Below are positions 5,014-10,889 of a stretch of DNA of 10,889 bases, piece by piece. Numbering within the stretch: position 1 is the stretch's first letter; every line of letters starts with the position of its first letter. The stretch is taken from assembly GCA_018396795.1 (NCBI GenBank), contig JAGTRH010000029.1, positions 1 through 10,889 of the forward strand. Reading direction: 5' to 3'. Position numbers and translations under genes: made by a program. The notes beneath the pieces were generated by a model. It made no database searches. It saw only the letters and a list, made by a program, of their open reading frames with translations, and was not told the DNA's origin. The DNA comes from Candidatus Bathyarchaeota archaeon (GTDB lineage Archaea; Thermoproteota; Bathyarchaeia; Bathyarchaeales; B26-1).

Positions 5014-6801
5014 CTATCCAGAAGCCCAGAGTGGTATGCTTTTCCTCATTATAGTAATTATTTCATTAAGAACATCTATTTCATCAGCGCTTAATCGATC
5101 TCTGAATTTAGTATTCAGTAGTCTTGCATGCTGCTCTGGAACATAAACGTATAATATGTCACCCTCATCAAAGTGTCGCCCAACAGTGGGCTTATCTATT
5201 GAGATGGCGACCTGCTGTCCTCTCTCAGCACAGGAGATCGCTACACCCTTATCTTGAATCTGGAGAATTTCACCCACATTCTTTCCATCGCTCGTTATAA
5301 GCTGTATTCTAGGTTTAATTTGCCCAGCTAAGATTTCAACACCAACTATTGCTGGCTTAGATCTTCGGAAGACATAGCCGGGTAAAACCTTTATCTTAGC
5401 TGGTTTTACTAGTCTATCAAATTCGCCTTTATCCCGCGCCTCCTTCTCGCTCTTCATCCACTTGAGGTACTCATCTACCAAATGATAGATAACGTTATGC
5501 TTAAAGACTGGTATACTATGTGCTTTGGACTCCTCTTCAGCATCTGGTAAAATCTTAACGTTAAATGCTAAAACAACGCCATAGAGCGGCTCTTTTTCCT
5601 TAACCACCAGAGCTTCGGTTACATCTCTTTTTGAGACATCACCGACATCCGCTAATCGGATTGGGACGCCATTCCTAGATAGGCTTTCGGCTATGGCTTC
5701 TAAAGAACCTAGTGCATCAGCTTTTAAGACTACTCCATCGATTTCTGTGGACACGCGAATTCTTTCTATCTCTTCTAAAACTTCCTTAACATATTCATTT
5801 ATTTTATCTTGAGATGGAATAACGTATATTGGTGCTCCAGCGAGTGCATCCTCAAGATTTGGCGCAACAATCTTGACTCCAGCAGCAGCTGAGACCTCAT
5901 CAACGGAAGAAAATTTCTCTCTCGGGTCTCTTATCTCATCAAGTGGCTTAGGCATTAGTATTGCCCGAACAGTTGTTACAATTGGTTTCTCTCTTCCGCC
6001 TAAAACTATTATATCGCCTTTTCTTAAAATTCCATCATAAATTATTGCATTTACCGTAACACCTAAACCAACTTCCTCATTAACCTCCAGGACTGTTCCC
6101 TTAGCAGGCCCTCTGGTAGTCTGAAGTCTCTTCTGGAGGTACTGTTGTGTTAAGCCCGCTAAAACCGCTATTAATTCCGGTATGCCCTCACCTGTTTTAG
6201 CGCTTGTTGGAATTAATGCAACTGTTTTGGTGAAGTCTCTTATTCTATCAAATCTATCAGCTCTAAAAGATAGCTCAGAGAACTTGCCGATAATCCTATA
6301 TAAATGCTCGTCCAGCTCTTGTCTAACAGCCTGCTCCTGCCTTTTATATGATTCTAGGAAGGATGCGTTTGGAAATGATTTCCATCCAGGTATTCGATCA
6401 ATTTTATTCACAGCAACAAGAAAGGGAGTCTTTCTTGACTTAAGAATCTCAATAACCTCATATGTTTGCGCCTCAAAACCCTTCAAGATATCTATTACAA
6501 GTATTGCTATATCCGCTATTCCACCGCCTCTACGCCTGAGATTCGCAAATACCTCATGCCCTGGCGTATCAATCACTAAGAGACCAGGTATATGAATATC
6601 GCCGCCAACAATCTTTAGGAATGGTCCTGCAATTTCCTTAAGCGTCTCTAGTGGAAAGAAACTTGCGCCAATATGTTGTGTCATTCCCCCAATTTCACGT
6701 GCTTGAACACTTGTCTTCCTGATCTGATCTAGAAGTAGAGTCTTACCAGTATCAACGTGACCAAGAACGCAGACGATCGGCTGCCTAATCCGAGCTTCCA
6801 A
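5014..6801 (-). CDS. infB: Archaeal translation initiation factor aIF5B
   Basis: The GTPase of 595 residues promotes ribosomal subunit joining and initiator tRNA placement, and is the archaeal orthologue of eIF5B/IF2. The G domain is complete: P loop GHVDTGKT (14-21), switch I GGMTQHIGASFF (38-49), DTPGHEVF (78-85) with catalytic His82, NKID (132-135) and TSAKTGEG (199-206). The HVDTGKT form is the archaeal/eukaryotic one. A beta-barrel domain II (about 230-330), the alpha/beta domain III and the C-terminal domain IV follow, with normal total length and no intein. The protein begins directly at the G domain, as archaeal homologues do. The start is TTG, because an in-frame TGA lies two codons upstream and no ATG or GTG follows before the G domain. 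GTGAT five nucleotides before supports it. The gene has its own promoter 145 nt after the DRTGG gene and a small ORF overlapping its start. Confidence 0.97.
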   Translation of the reverse strand: MEARIRQPIVCVLGHVDTGKTLLLDQIRKTSVQAREIGGMTQHIGASFFPLETLKEIAGPFLKIVGGDIHIPGLLVIDTPGHEVFANLRRRGGGIADIAILVIDILKGFEAQTYEVIEILKSRKTPFLVAVNKIDRIPGWKSFPNASFLESYKRQEQAVRQELDEHLYRIIGKFSELSFRADRFDRIRDFTKTVALIPTSAKTGEGIPELIAVLAGLTQQYLQKRLQTTRGPAKGTVLEVNEEVGLGVTVNAIIYDGILRKGDIIVLGGREKPIVTTVRAILMPKPLDEIRDPREKFSSVDEVSAAAGVKIVAPNLEDALAGAPIYVIPSQDKINEYVKEVLEEIERIRVSTEIDGVVLKADALGSLEAIAESLSRNGVPIRLADVGDVSKRDVTEALVVKEKEPLYGVVLAFNVKILPDAEEESKAHSIPVFKHNVIYHLVDEYLKWMKSEKEARDKGEFDRLVKPAKIKVLPGYVFRRSKPAIVGVEILAGQIKPRIQLITSDGKNVGEILQIQDKGVAISCAERGQQVAISIDKPTVGRHFDEGDILYVYVPEQHARLLNTKFRDRLSADEIDVLNEIITIMRKSIPLWASG

Positions 6802-6848
6802 CCTAAATCACTCTCTATATGGAATATTGGAAATCTCTGCCTTTTCAT
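6729..6848 (-). other. Candidate 39-codon leader ORF overlapping the infB start
   Basis: On the minus strand an ATG at 6848 is preceded by AAGGTGGCG (GGTGG at 6853-6857, 4 nt away). It opens a 39-residue frame beginning MKRQRFPIFHIESDLGWKL and ending with TAG at 6729-6731, inside infB in a different frame. Its ribosome site is better than that of the infB TTG start. The peptide has no recognisable family. It could be a regulatory leader peptide that competes with or couples to infB translation, or chance. No conservation evidence is available here. Confidence 0.25.
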
Positions 6849-6878
6849 TCCGCCACCTTAAAGCTAATCATGAAATGA

Positions 6879-6896
6879 GCTTATAAACTATATAAA
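6879..6896 (-). promoter_or_regulatory. Promoter region of infB (two TATA-like elements)
   Basis: Reading the minus strand, TTTATATAG (6888-6896) and TTTATAAGC (6879-6887) occur in tandem. They predict transcription starts near 6866 or 6857 and a leader of about 55-65 nt. Either start would include, or just reach, the ribosome site of the small leader ORF. Confidence 0.5.
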
Positions 6897-6905
6897 CAAA
6901 TCTTT

Positions 6906-6934
6906 TTGCTTATTGCAACCTGCTATTAAAGCAA
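6906..6934 (-). terminator. Possible stem-loop after the DRTGG gene
   Basis: TTGCTT (6906-6911) and AAGCAA (6929-6934) form a 6-bp stem with a 17-nt loop, starting 13 nt after the TAA stop of the upstream minus-strand gene. No clean U tract follows on that strand, so termination here is uncertain. The element separates the acd operon from the infB promoter. Confidence 0.25.
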
Positions 6935-6946
6935 TCAACCATTTTA

Positions 6947-8020
6947 TTATGCGCTTAATAGCTGTCTCCAGTCTACGTGCTTTTTAACAACATTTAAGGC
7001 GGCGCTTATTCTTCTCGCATCACCAGGTTTTATTCTTCCGATGACCTTCTGGATATGCTGAAGTGTTGTATACGTGTCGTAAGGTACAAGTATTAATGGA
7101 ATATTAAGCTGATCTGCTTTCGGAAAGACCTTCACACTTGGATAAAGGTTTCCGGTCAATATTACTGCTGATACACCAGTTTCAAGAGCCGTTAATATTA
7201 TATCTGTTCGATCGCCACCAGTAATCACTAACTCGTTTGTCACCTTTCGGAAATATTTAGCCGCGCTCTCAGGAGTCATCGCACCTATAAGAACCGCCTC
7301 AATAACTTTATCTAATCCATCTTTTCCAGCTAAAACTCTCCCGCCAATGAAGTCACATATCTCCCTAACGGTTGGGGCGCTTAAAGCTTTATCCTCCGGA
7401 ATCGAACCTAAAACCTTTATATCATGTTTTTCAATAAACGGTTTAATCACGCTTTTGACATGCTCCACTCTGTCTTGAGGAATGCGGTTTAATATAACGC
7501 CAAAAAGTTCAGTTCCCCATTTTATACAGCAATCCTGAGCCTGCAGTATGTCGTCTACGACAGAATCATTCTCAACTCTTTCAACCAAAAGTATTTTTGC
7601 ATCAAGATCCTTAGCGAGCTTTGGAACTGAGCAACCTAGAAATGCACCCACTGAGAGATTACGTGATCCCTCAATAAGCATTAAATCCTTATCCTCAGAT
7701 GCTATTTTGTAAGCCTTGTGTATGTTCATAGCGAAGGAGATTACATCTTCTCCTATAAAGTCCTTGAGAAACTCGTCCCTCTTGAGTATAATTGGGCATA
7801 TAATGCTACTCTCATGCTTAAGCCTTAGGATCGATCTCATTATCTCTACATCTTCATCCATATGTTCTCTTCCGGGAATCAGTGAGGAGCTCATTCCTAT
7901 AGGCTTAAAATACCCAACCTTTCTACCCATCTCTGTAGCCATTGTTGCAAGTGCCACTATTACGGCGCTTTTGCCGGAAAACTCGTCTGTTGATGTAACA
8001 TATATTGCCTTTTCAACCAA
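6947..8020 (-). CDS. BioD-like/DRTGG domain protein (Pta regulatory-half homologue)
   Basis: The 357-residue protein has the architecture of the N-terminal part of bacterial phosphotransacetylase (COG0857) without the catalytic PTA domain. A BioD-like P-loop ATPase fold occupies about 1-215, with the nucleotide loop TSTDEFSGKSAV (9-20) and LIEGS near 115-119. A DRTGG domain follows (about 217-327), with its motif here as ELVITGGDRTDI (262-273). The fold suggests binding of ATP or another nucleotide and a sensing role; no enzymatic reaction has been shown for this type. It begins 29 nt after the acd stop on the same strand, so the two are probably co-transcribed, and I infer that it regulates or partners the acyl-CoA synthetase. 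The TTG start is preceded by GGAGGAT (8028-8034), and an in-frame TGA one codon further upstream excludes any longer form. Domain assignment is secure; function is inferred. Confidence 0.87.
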   Translation of the reverse strand: MVEKAIYVTSTDEFSGKSAVIVALATMATEMGRKVGYFKPIGMSSSLIPGREHMDEDVEIMRSILRLKHESSIICPIILKRDEFLKDFIGEDVISFAMNIHKAYKIASEDKDLMLIEGSRNLSVGAFLGCSVPKLAKDLDAKILLVERVENDSVVDDILQAQDCCIKWGTELFGVILNRIPQDRVEHVKSVIKPFIEKHDIKVLGSIPEDKALSAPTVREICDFIGGRVLAGKDGLDKVIEAVLIGAMTPESAAKYFRKVTNELVITGGDRTDIILTALETGVSAVILTGNLYPSVKVFPKADQLNIPLILVPYDTYTTLQHIQKVIGRIKPGDARRISAALNVVKKHVDWRQLLSA

Positions 8021-8049
8021 ACATCATATCCTCCTCTCAACTATATTAT

Positions 8050-10149
8050 TTATGAAGTTATTGTTATTCTTATATCTACCCCAAGGCAGCCCTCGCCACT
8101 TTCGTAAACAAATAATGGGTTAATCTCCATCTCCGATATCTCCTTAAACTGCATCATAATTTGACAGATCCTAAGCATTACATCTATAATTGAGTCTACA
8201 TCTGAAGGCGGCTCACCCCTAACACCTCTAAGAAGTATGTACGCCCTAGTCTCCTCAATCATCCTAGCGGCTTCAGCTCTCGTTATGGGACATAAACGAT
8301 ATGAAACATCCCTTAGGAAATTAACATATATCCCACCTAAACCAAACATCATCAGCGGACCGAATTGGGAATCCCTAATAGCGCCGACGATAACCTCTCT
8401 TCCAGCTGGAGCCATCTTCTGTATTAGGATGCCAGTTATTTTTGCATCCGGCATAGCTGAGCGGACTCTCCTTACTAGAAGCTCATAGTTTTCTTCAACC
8501 TCACTCCGACTTTTAACACCTAATATCACACCGCCAATATCCGTCTTATGAAGTATATCTGGTGAAACAATCTTCATGACTACTGGGTAACCTATTGCAT
8601 CGGCTACTTCCCCAGCCTCCTCTTTACTTCTAGATACTAACGCTCTAGGCATTGGTATACCAGCAGCCTCTGCTATTTTTATTGCCTCATCAATCGTTAG
8701 GTTTAAACGCTTCTCCGCCCTCGCGCCATTAATGATCTTCTGGATCCTTTTTTCATCAATTTCTATACGTTGAATTATTCCCTCAGTTGGAGAGTTAAGT
8801 ATAAGGTTGTACTCGTACATCGATTTTAGAGCAAACACAGCTGACTCCGGGAAGGCATAGTTAGGCACTCGTCCCTTCTTAAGAGTTCTGATTGCTAATG
8901 AACTATCTTCAAGCCCCATAAATGATGCAATTATAGGTTTATCAGAAACTCTTCCGATTTCAGCTACAGTCTCTGCTATTTTATCGCATGGTGTTACAGC
9001 TTGTGGCGTTAAAATAACAATTATCCCATCAATATTGCTGCTTCTTAGGCCTGCTTCTAGGGCTATTCTGTAACGATTCTCGTCAGCATCGCCCAGAACA
9101 TCTAGTGGGTTATTTAAACTTGCATGTGGGGGCATGAGCTTCCTGAGTTCTTCCCGAACCTCATATTCTAGTAGCGGTAGTTCAAGATCCATTTTTTCAC
9201 ATGCGTCAGCGGCTAATATCCCCGGTCCACCACCATTTGTCACTATGAGAACCCTATTGCCTTTTGGTATCGGCTGTGAACCAAGTGCAAGGACGAGATT
9301 GAAAAGATCTTCCAAGGTGTCAACTCTTATTATCCCAGCTTTTTTGAATGCCGCTGAAAACGCGGTGTCTGAACCAGCTAATGATCCTGTGTGAGAGGAA
9401 ACCGCTCTTACTCCAGCATCAGTTGTTCCTGCTTTTATGGCAATTATTGGTTTTTTTCTAGTAACTTTTCTAGCAACCTCAATGAACCGCTCTCCTTCTT
9501 TCACTCCCTCAATGTAAAGCCCAATGACCTTTGTATCTTCGTCCTCACCAAGAGCTTCAAGGAAGTCGGCGGCGTTTAGGTCAGCCTCGTTTCCTAAGCT
9601 TATGAATTTAGTAAAACCGATCTCATTCCTGACAGCCCAATTCAATATTGTACTTCCAATAGCTCCGCTTTGTGAGATGAACGCTATATTTCCTGGAAGG
9701 GGCATAGCTGGCGCGAAGGAGGCATTCACATGGCTCTGAACGCTTATTAAACCTAAGCAGTTCGGTCCCTGCATTCGCATCCCGTATTTTCGACATATAT
9801 TGACAACCTCTTGCTCTAGCTGTACTCCTTCTCTGCCTGTTTCACCGAAACCCGCCGAGATCACGACTATGCCCTTAACCCCCTTAATACCACATTCCTC
9901 AACAACGGATGGCACAATCTTGGCTGGAACAACTATAATAGCCAGGTCAACATCGCCTGAGATATCTCTAACACTCTTGTGGCACTTAAATCCAAGTATC
10001 TCATCGGCGTTTGGATTTACTGGGTAGAGTTCTCCTGTAAATCCAGAATCAACTAAGTTTCTGAACACTTTATGCCCGACTTTCCATGATTCTCTACTTG
10101 CACCGATCACAGCGATCGCCTTTGGGCTAAAGAACGCCTCCAGTTTCAT
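8050..10149 (-). CDS. acd: ADP-forming acetate/acyl-CoA synthetase, alpha-beta fusion
   Basis: The 699-residue enzyme interconverts acyl-CoA + ADP + phosphate with the free acid + ATP + CoA, the main archaeal route for substrate-level ATP formation from acetyl-CoA or amino-acid-derived acyl-CoAs. The alpha part (about 1-460) has a CoA-binding Rossmann domain starting FFSPKAIAVIGAS, and the succinyl-CoA-synthetase-like domain with SQSGAIG (159-165). The phosphorylated catalytic His253 is in VSSHTGSLAG. The beta part is an ATP-grasp domain (about 480-699) with PVVMKIVSPDILHKTDIGGV, where His534 matches the second phosphohistidine of the family, then FGLGGIYVNFLRD and EMEINPLF near the end. In Pyrococcus the subunits are separate chains; fusions of this order are known elsewhere. 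The ATG is preceded by a modest GAGG (10158-10161 region) and a TATA box near 10200. The DRTGG gene follows in the operon. The acid preferred (acetate, branched or aryl) cannot be read from sequence. Confidence 0.95.
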   Translation of the reverse strand: MKLEAFFSPKAIAVIGASRESWKVGHKVFRNLVDSGFTGELYPVNPNADEILGFKCHKSVRDISGDVDLAIIVVPAKIVPSVVEECGIKGVKGIVVISAGFGETGREGVQLEQEVVNICRKYGMRMQGPNCLGLISVQSHVNASFAPAMPLPGNIAFISQSGAIGSTILNWAVRNEIGFTKFISLGNEADLNAADFLEALGEDEDTKVIGLYIEGVKEGERFIEVARKVTRKKPIIAIKAGTTDAGVRAVSSHTGSLAGSDTAFSAAFKKAGIIRVDTLEDLFNLVLALGSQPIPKGNRVLIVTNGGGPGILAADACEKMDLELPLLEYEVREELRKLMPPHASLNNPLDVLGDADENRYRIALEAGLRSSNIDGIIVILTPQAVTPCDKIAETVAEIGRVSDKPIIASFMGLEDSSLAIRTLKKGRVPNYAFPESAVFALKSMYEYNLILNSPTEGIIQRIEIDEKRIQKIINGARAEKRLNLTIDEAIKIAEAAGIPMPRALVSRSKEEAGEVADAIGYPVVMKIVSPDILHKTDIGGVILGVKSRSEVEENYELLVRRVRSAMPDAKITGILIQKMAPAGREVIVGAIRDSQFGPLMMFGLGGIYVNFLRDVSYRLCPITRAEAARMIEETRAYILLRGVRGEPPSDVDSIIDVMLRICQIMMQFKEISEMEINPLFVYESGEGCLGVDIRITITS

Positions 10150-10196
10150 GAGCCGCCCTCATTATTTAACAACTATCGTAAAGAGCGTACATGGTG

Positions 10197-10205
10197 AATA
10201 TATAC
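10197..10205 (-). promoter_or_regulatory. TATA box of the acd-DRTGG operon
   Basis: The minus strand reads GTATATATTC, predicting a start near 10175 and a leader of about 26 nt. The element is nearly symmetric, so it could also drive rightward transcription starting near 10227, at the edge of the structured gap. Confidence 0.45.
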
Positions 10206-10548
10206 GTATCTCCCAAAGCTAAGATTTCCTTGAGGGAGTGAAATCCAAGAGTGGTTAAAAGAGAATGCTACGTGACAGACTATAGGCTTCACACTAAAGG
10301 TTTAAGAGCCGGGCAATAATTAAATTTAAACCATTAAGCTTAACGATAAGCTGGGCCTCCAAAATCATTTTAGACGCTCAGATTCCTTCTTAGGCTCCTT
10401 AGATGAGAAGTGCGGCTTCTCCCTCAAGGCTCTTCTATAATGACTATCGTGCCGTAGGCTTTAGGCGAAAAATGCTGTTTACAACCTTATTAAAGGCTTC
10501 TAGAGAAAGAGTTAGCTTTAAAAGAGAAGGTGTCTCAGACCAAAAGGT
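10206..10548. other. Gene-poor gap with many complementary segments; candidate structured RNA
   Basis: No convincing protein gene or tRNA is visible in this stretch. Several local stems can be drawn: GATTTC/GAAATC (10223-10228 with 10240-10245), GGTTTAA/TTAAACC (10299-10305 with 10326-10332), AGCTTA-ACGA-TAAGCT (10337-10352) and GAGAAG-TGCGG-CTTCTC (10405-10421). In addition CCTTGAGGGAG (10228-10238) is the exact reverse complement of CTCCCTCAAGG (10419-10429), 180 nt away. The long-range pairing uses the loop of the first hairpin and overlaps the fourth, so it would form a pseudoknot or an alternative fold. The transcribed strand is unknown, and it does not resemble RNase P, SRP or tRNA by eye. 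A 58-codon open frame (10403-10579, +) has no ribosome site and is not called. Confidence 0.25.
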
Positions 10549-10549
10549 A

Positions 10550-10557
10550 TTTTTATC
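10550..10557 (+). promoter_or_regulatory. TATA box of the zinc-ribbon gene
   Basis: TTTTTATC predicts transcription from about 10580, leaving roughly 10 nt before the ATG at 10591. It disfavours an in-frame TTG at 10576 as the start. Confidence 0.4.
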
Positions 10558-10590
10558 CGATCGAGTCTCTTATACTTGAAGGGTTCAATC

Positions 10591-10797
10591 ATGCCTTACT
10601 GTCCCGAATGTGGAGGCGAGATGCTATATATAAGCCAAACGAAACATTATGTTTGCAAGAGCTGCGGCTTATCGCTCACATACCAAGAGCTTATTGAGAT
10701 TAAGGATAAATCTTTAGGGCGTTATGGACTTGAGGAGGATGAACGGAAAAGAGTAAGAAAAGAGTATTTGCAATGGTGGTTATCGAAAAAGAAATAG
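10591..10797 (+). CDS. Small archaeal zinc-ribbon protein
   Basis: The product of 68 residues has a four-cysteine zinc ribbon at its N terminus: Cys4-x2-Cys7 (YCPECGGEM) and Cys22-x2-Cys25 (YVCKSCGLSLT). A charged, probably helical tail follows, ending RVRKEYLQWWLSKKK. The ribbon resembles those of TFIIB/TFS and many small archaeal proteins of unknown role. The tail with paired Trp and terminal lysines recalls a conserved small protein of Thermoproteota (from memory). Nucleic-acid binding or a protein-interaction role is inference. The ATG at 10591 is chosen because AAGGG (10579-10583) lies 7 nt upstream and the TATA box places the transcript start near 10580. A TTG at 10576 would add five residues before the ribbon. 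AAGGG sits in a short hairpin, TTGAA-GGG-TTCAA (10576-10588), which could affect ribosome access. It is probably monocistronic. Confidence 0.85.
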   Translation: MPYCPECGGEMLYISQTKHYVCKSCGLSLTYQELIEIKDKSLGRYGLEEDERKRVRKEYLQWWLSKKK

Positions 10798-10810
10798 AAC
10801 TTTCCCTCAT

Positions 10811-10825
10811 ATATTTCTCTTTTTA
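10811..10825 (+). terminator. U-rich terminator tract after the zinc-ribbon gene
   Basis: ATATTTCTCTTTTTA begins 14 nt after the TAG stop at 10797. Its pyrimidine- and T-rich composition fits archaeal intrinsic termination. Confidence 0.45.
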
Positions 10826-10837
10826 GGTATGAAAACT

Positions 10838-10859
10838 AAGATTAATTTAAATTAATCTT
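10838..10859. repeat. Perfect 22-nt palindrome
   Basis: The half site AAGATTAATTT is followed immediately by its exact reverse complement. As RNA it could form a 9-bp stem with a TTAA loop; as DNA it is a symmetric site that a dimeric regulator could bind. It is AT-rich and lies 41 nt after the zinc-ribbon stop codon, so it may be a backup terminator or an operator for a gene beyond the right edge. Confidence 0.55.
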
Positions 10860-10889
10860 TATTAAATTAGATTTGGTAGAAGGTTACTT

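Noticed and set aside
5014..6801. Possible intein in aIF5B
   Set aside because: The length of 595 residues is normal for the family, and the G-domain motifs are contiguous with no inserted block.
10403..10579. 58-codon open frame on the plus strand ending where the zinc-ribbon leader begins
   Set aside because: It starts directly after an in-frame TAG, has no ribosome-binding site, its Ser/Arg-rich product resembles no family, and it overlaps the segment rich in inverted repeats. Conservation data would be needed to revive it.
10576..10588. TTGAAGGGTTCAA resembling a tRNA T-arm
   Set aside because: No acceptor, D or anticodon arms can be drawn around it. It is the ribosome site region of the zinc-ribbon gene.

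Overview
The window looks like a chromosomal segment of an archaeon, most likely a member of the Thermoproteota (TACK) such as a Bathyarchaeia-type lineage. The evidence is a single-chain archaeal aIF5B, a fused ADP-forming acyl-CoA synthetase, a Sulfolobus-type 2-keto-3-deoxygluconate kinase, and promoters built on TATA boxes about 26 nt before the inferred transcription start. Shine-Dalgarno motifs of the GGTGA/GGAGG type are common and several starts are TTG. The phylum assignment is an inference from protein character; no rRNA is present. I see no tRNA, rRNA, CRISPR array, transposase or integrase.

Layout. 85-624 (+) encodes an archaeal macro-domain protein. 709-1113 (+) is an unrecognised four-helix membrane protein, meeting tail-to-tail a small dimeric alpha/beta-barrel (DUF3303-like) gene at 1148-1438 (-). 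After a 441-nt gap with inverted repeats, 1880-3040 (+) encodes an enolase-superfamily sugar-acid dehydratase closest to L-rhamnonate dehydratase. 3189-3584 (-) is an MscL channel with an unusual N-terminal coiled-coil/polyproline extension, 3736-3939 (+) a cysteine-rich DUF6485 protein, and 4030-4992 (+) a KDG kinase. The minus-strand block reads acd (10149-8050), a BioD/DRTGG protein (8020-6947) and aIF5B (6801-5014). A 441-nt gap with many complementary segments follows, then a 68-residue zinc-ribbon protein at 10591-10797 (+).

How it works together. The dehydratase and KDG kinase catalyse consecutive kinds of step in an Entner-Doudoroff-like sugar-acid pathway: acid to 2-keto-3-deoxy acid to its 6-phosphate. 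They are separate transcription units here, and no aldolase is present. The acd and DRTGG genes are 29 nt apart and probably co-transcribed. The enzyme makes ATP from acyl-CoA; the partner is the regulatory half of a bacterial-type phosphotransacetylase without its catalytic domain. aIF5B has its own promoter and a leader with a possible overlapping small ORF.

Most of the window is ordinary archaeal housekeeping and central metabolism. The least explained parts are the structured gap at 10206-10548, the aIF5B leader ORF, the MscL N-terminal extension, the Pta-like regulator beside acd, and the 22-nt palindrome near the right end. I found no convincing new multi-gene system. Several starts were moved downstream of the longest possible reading frame on the basis of TATA and Shine-Dalgarno positions.
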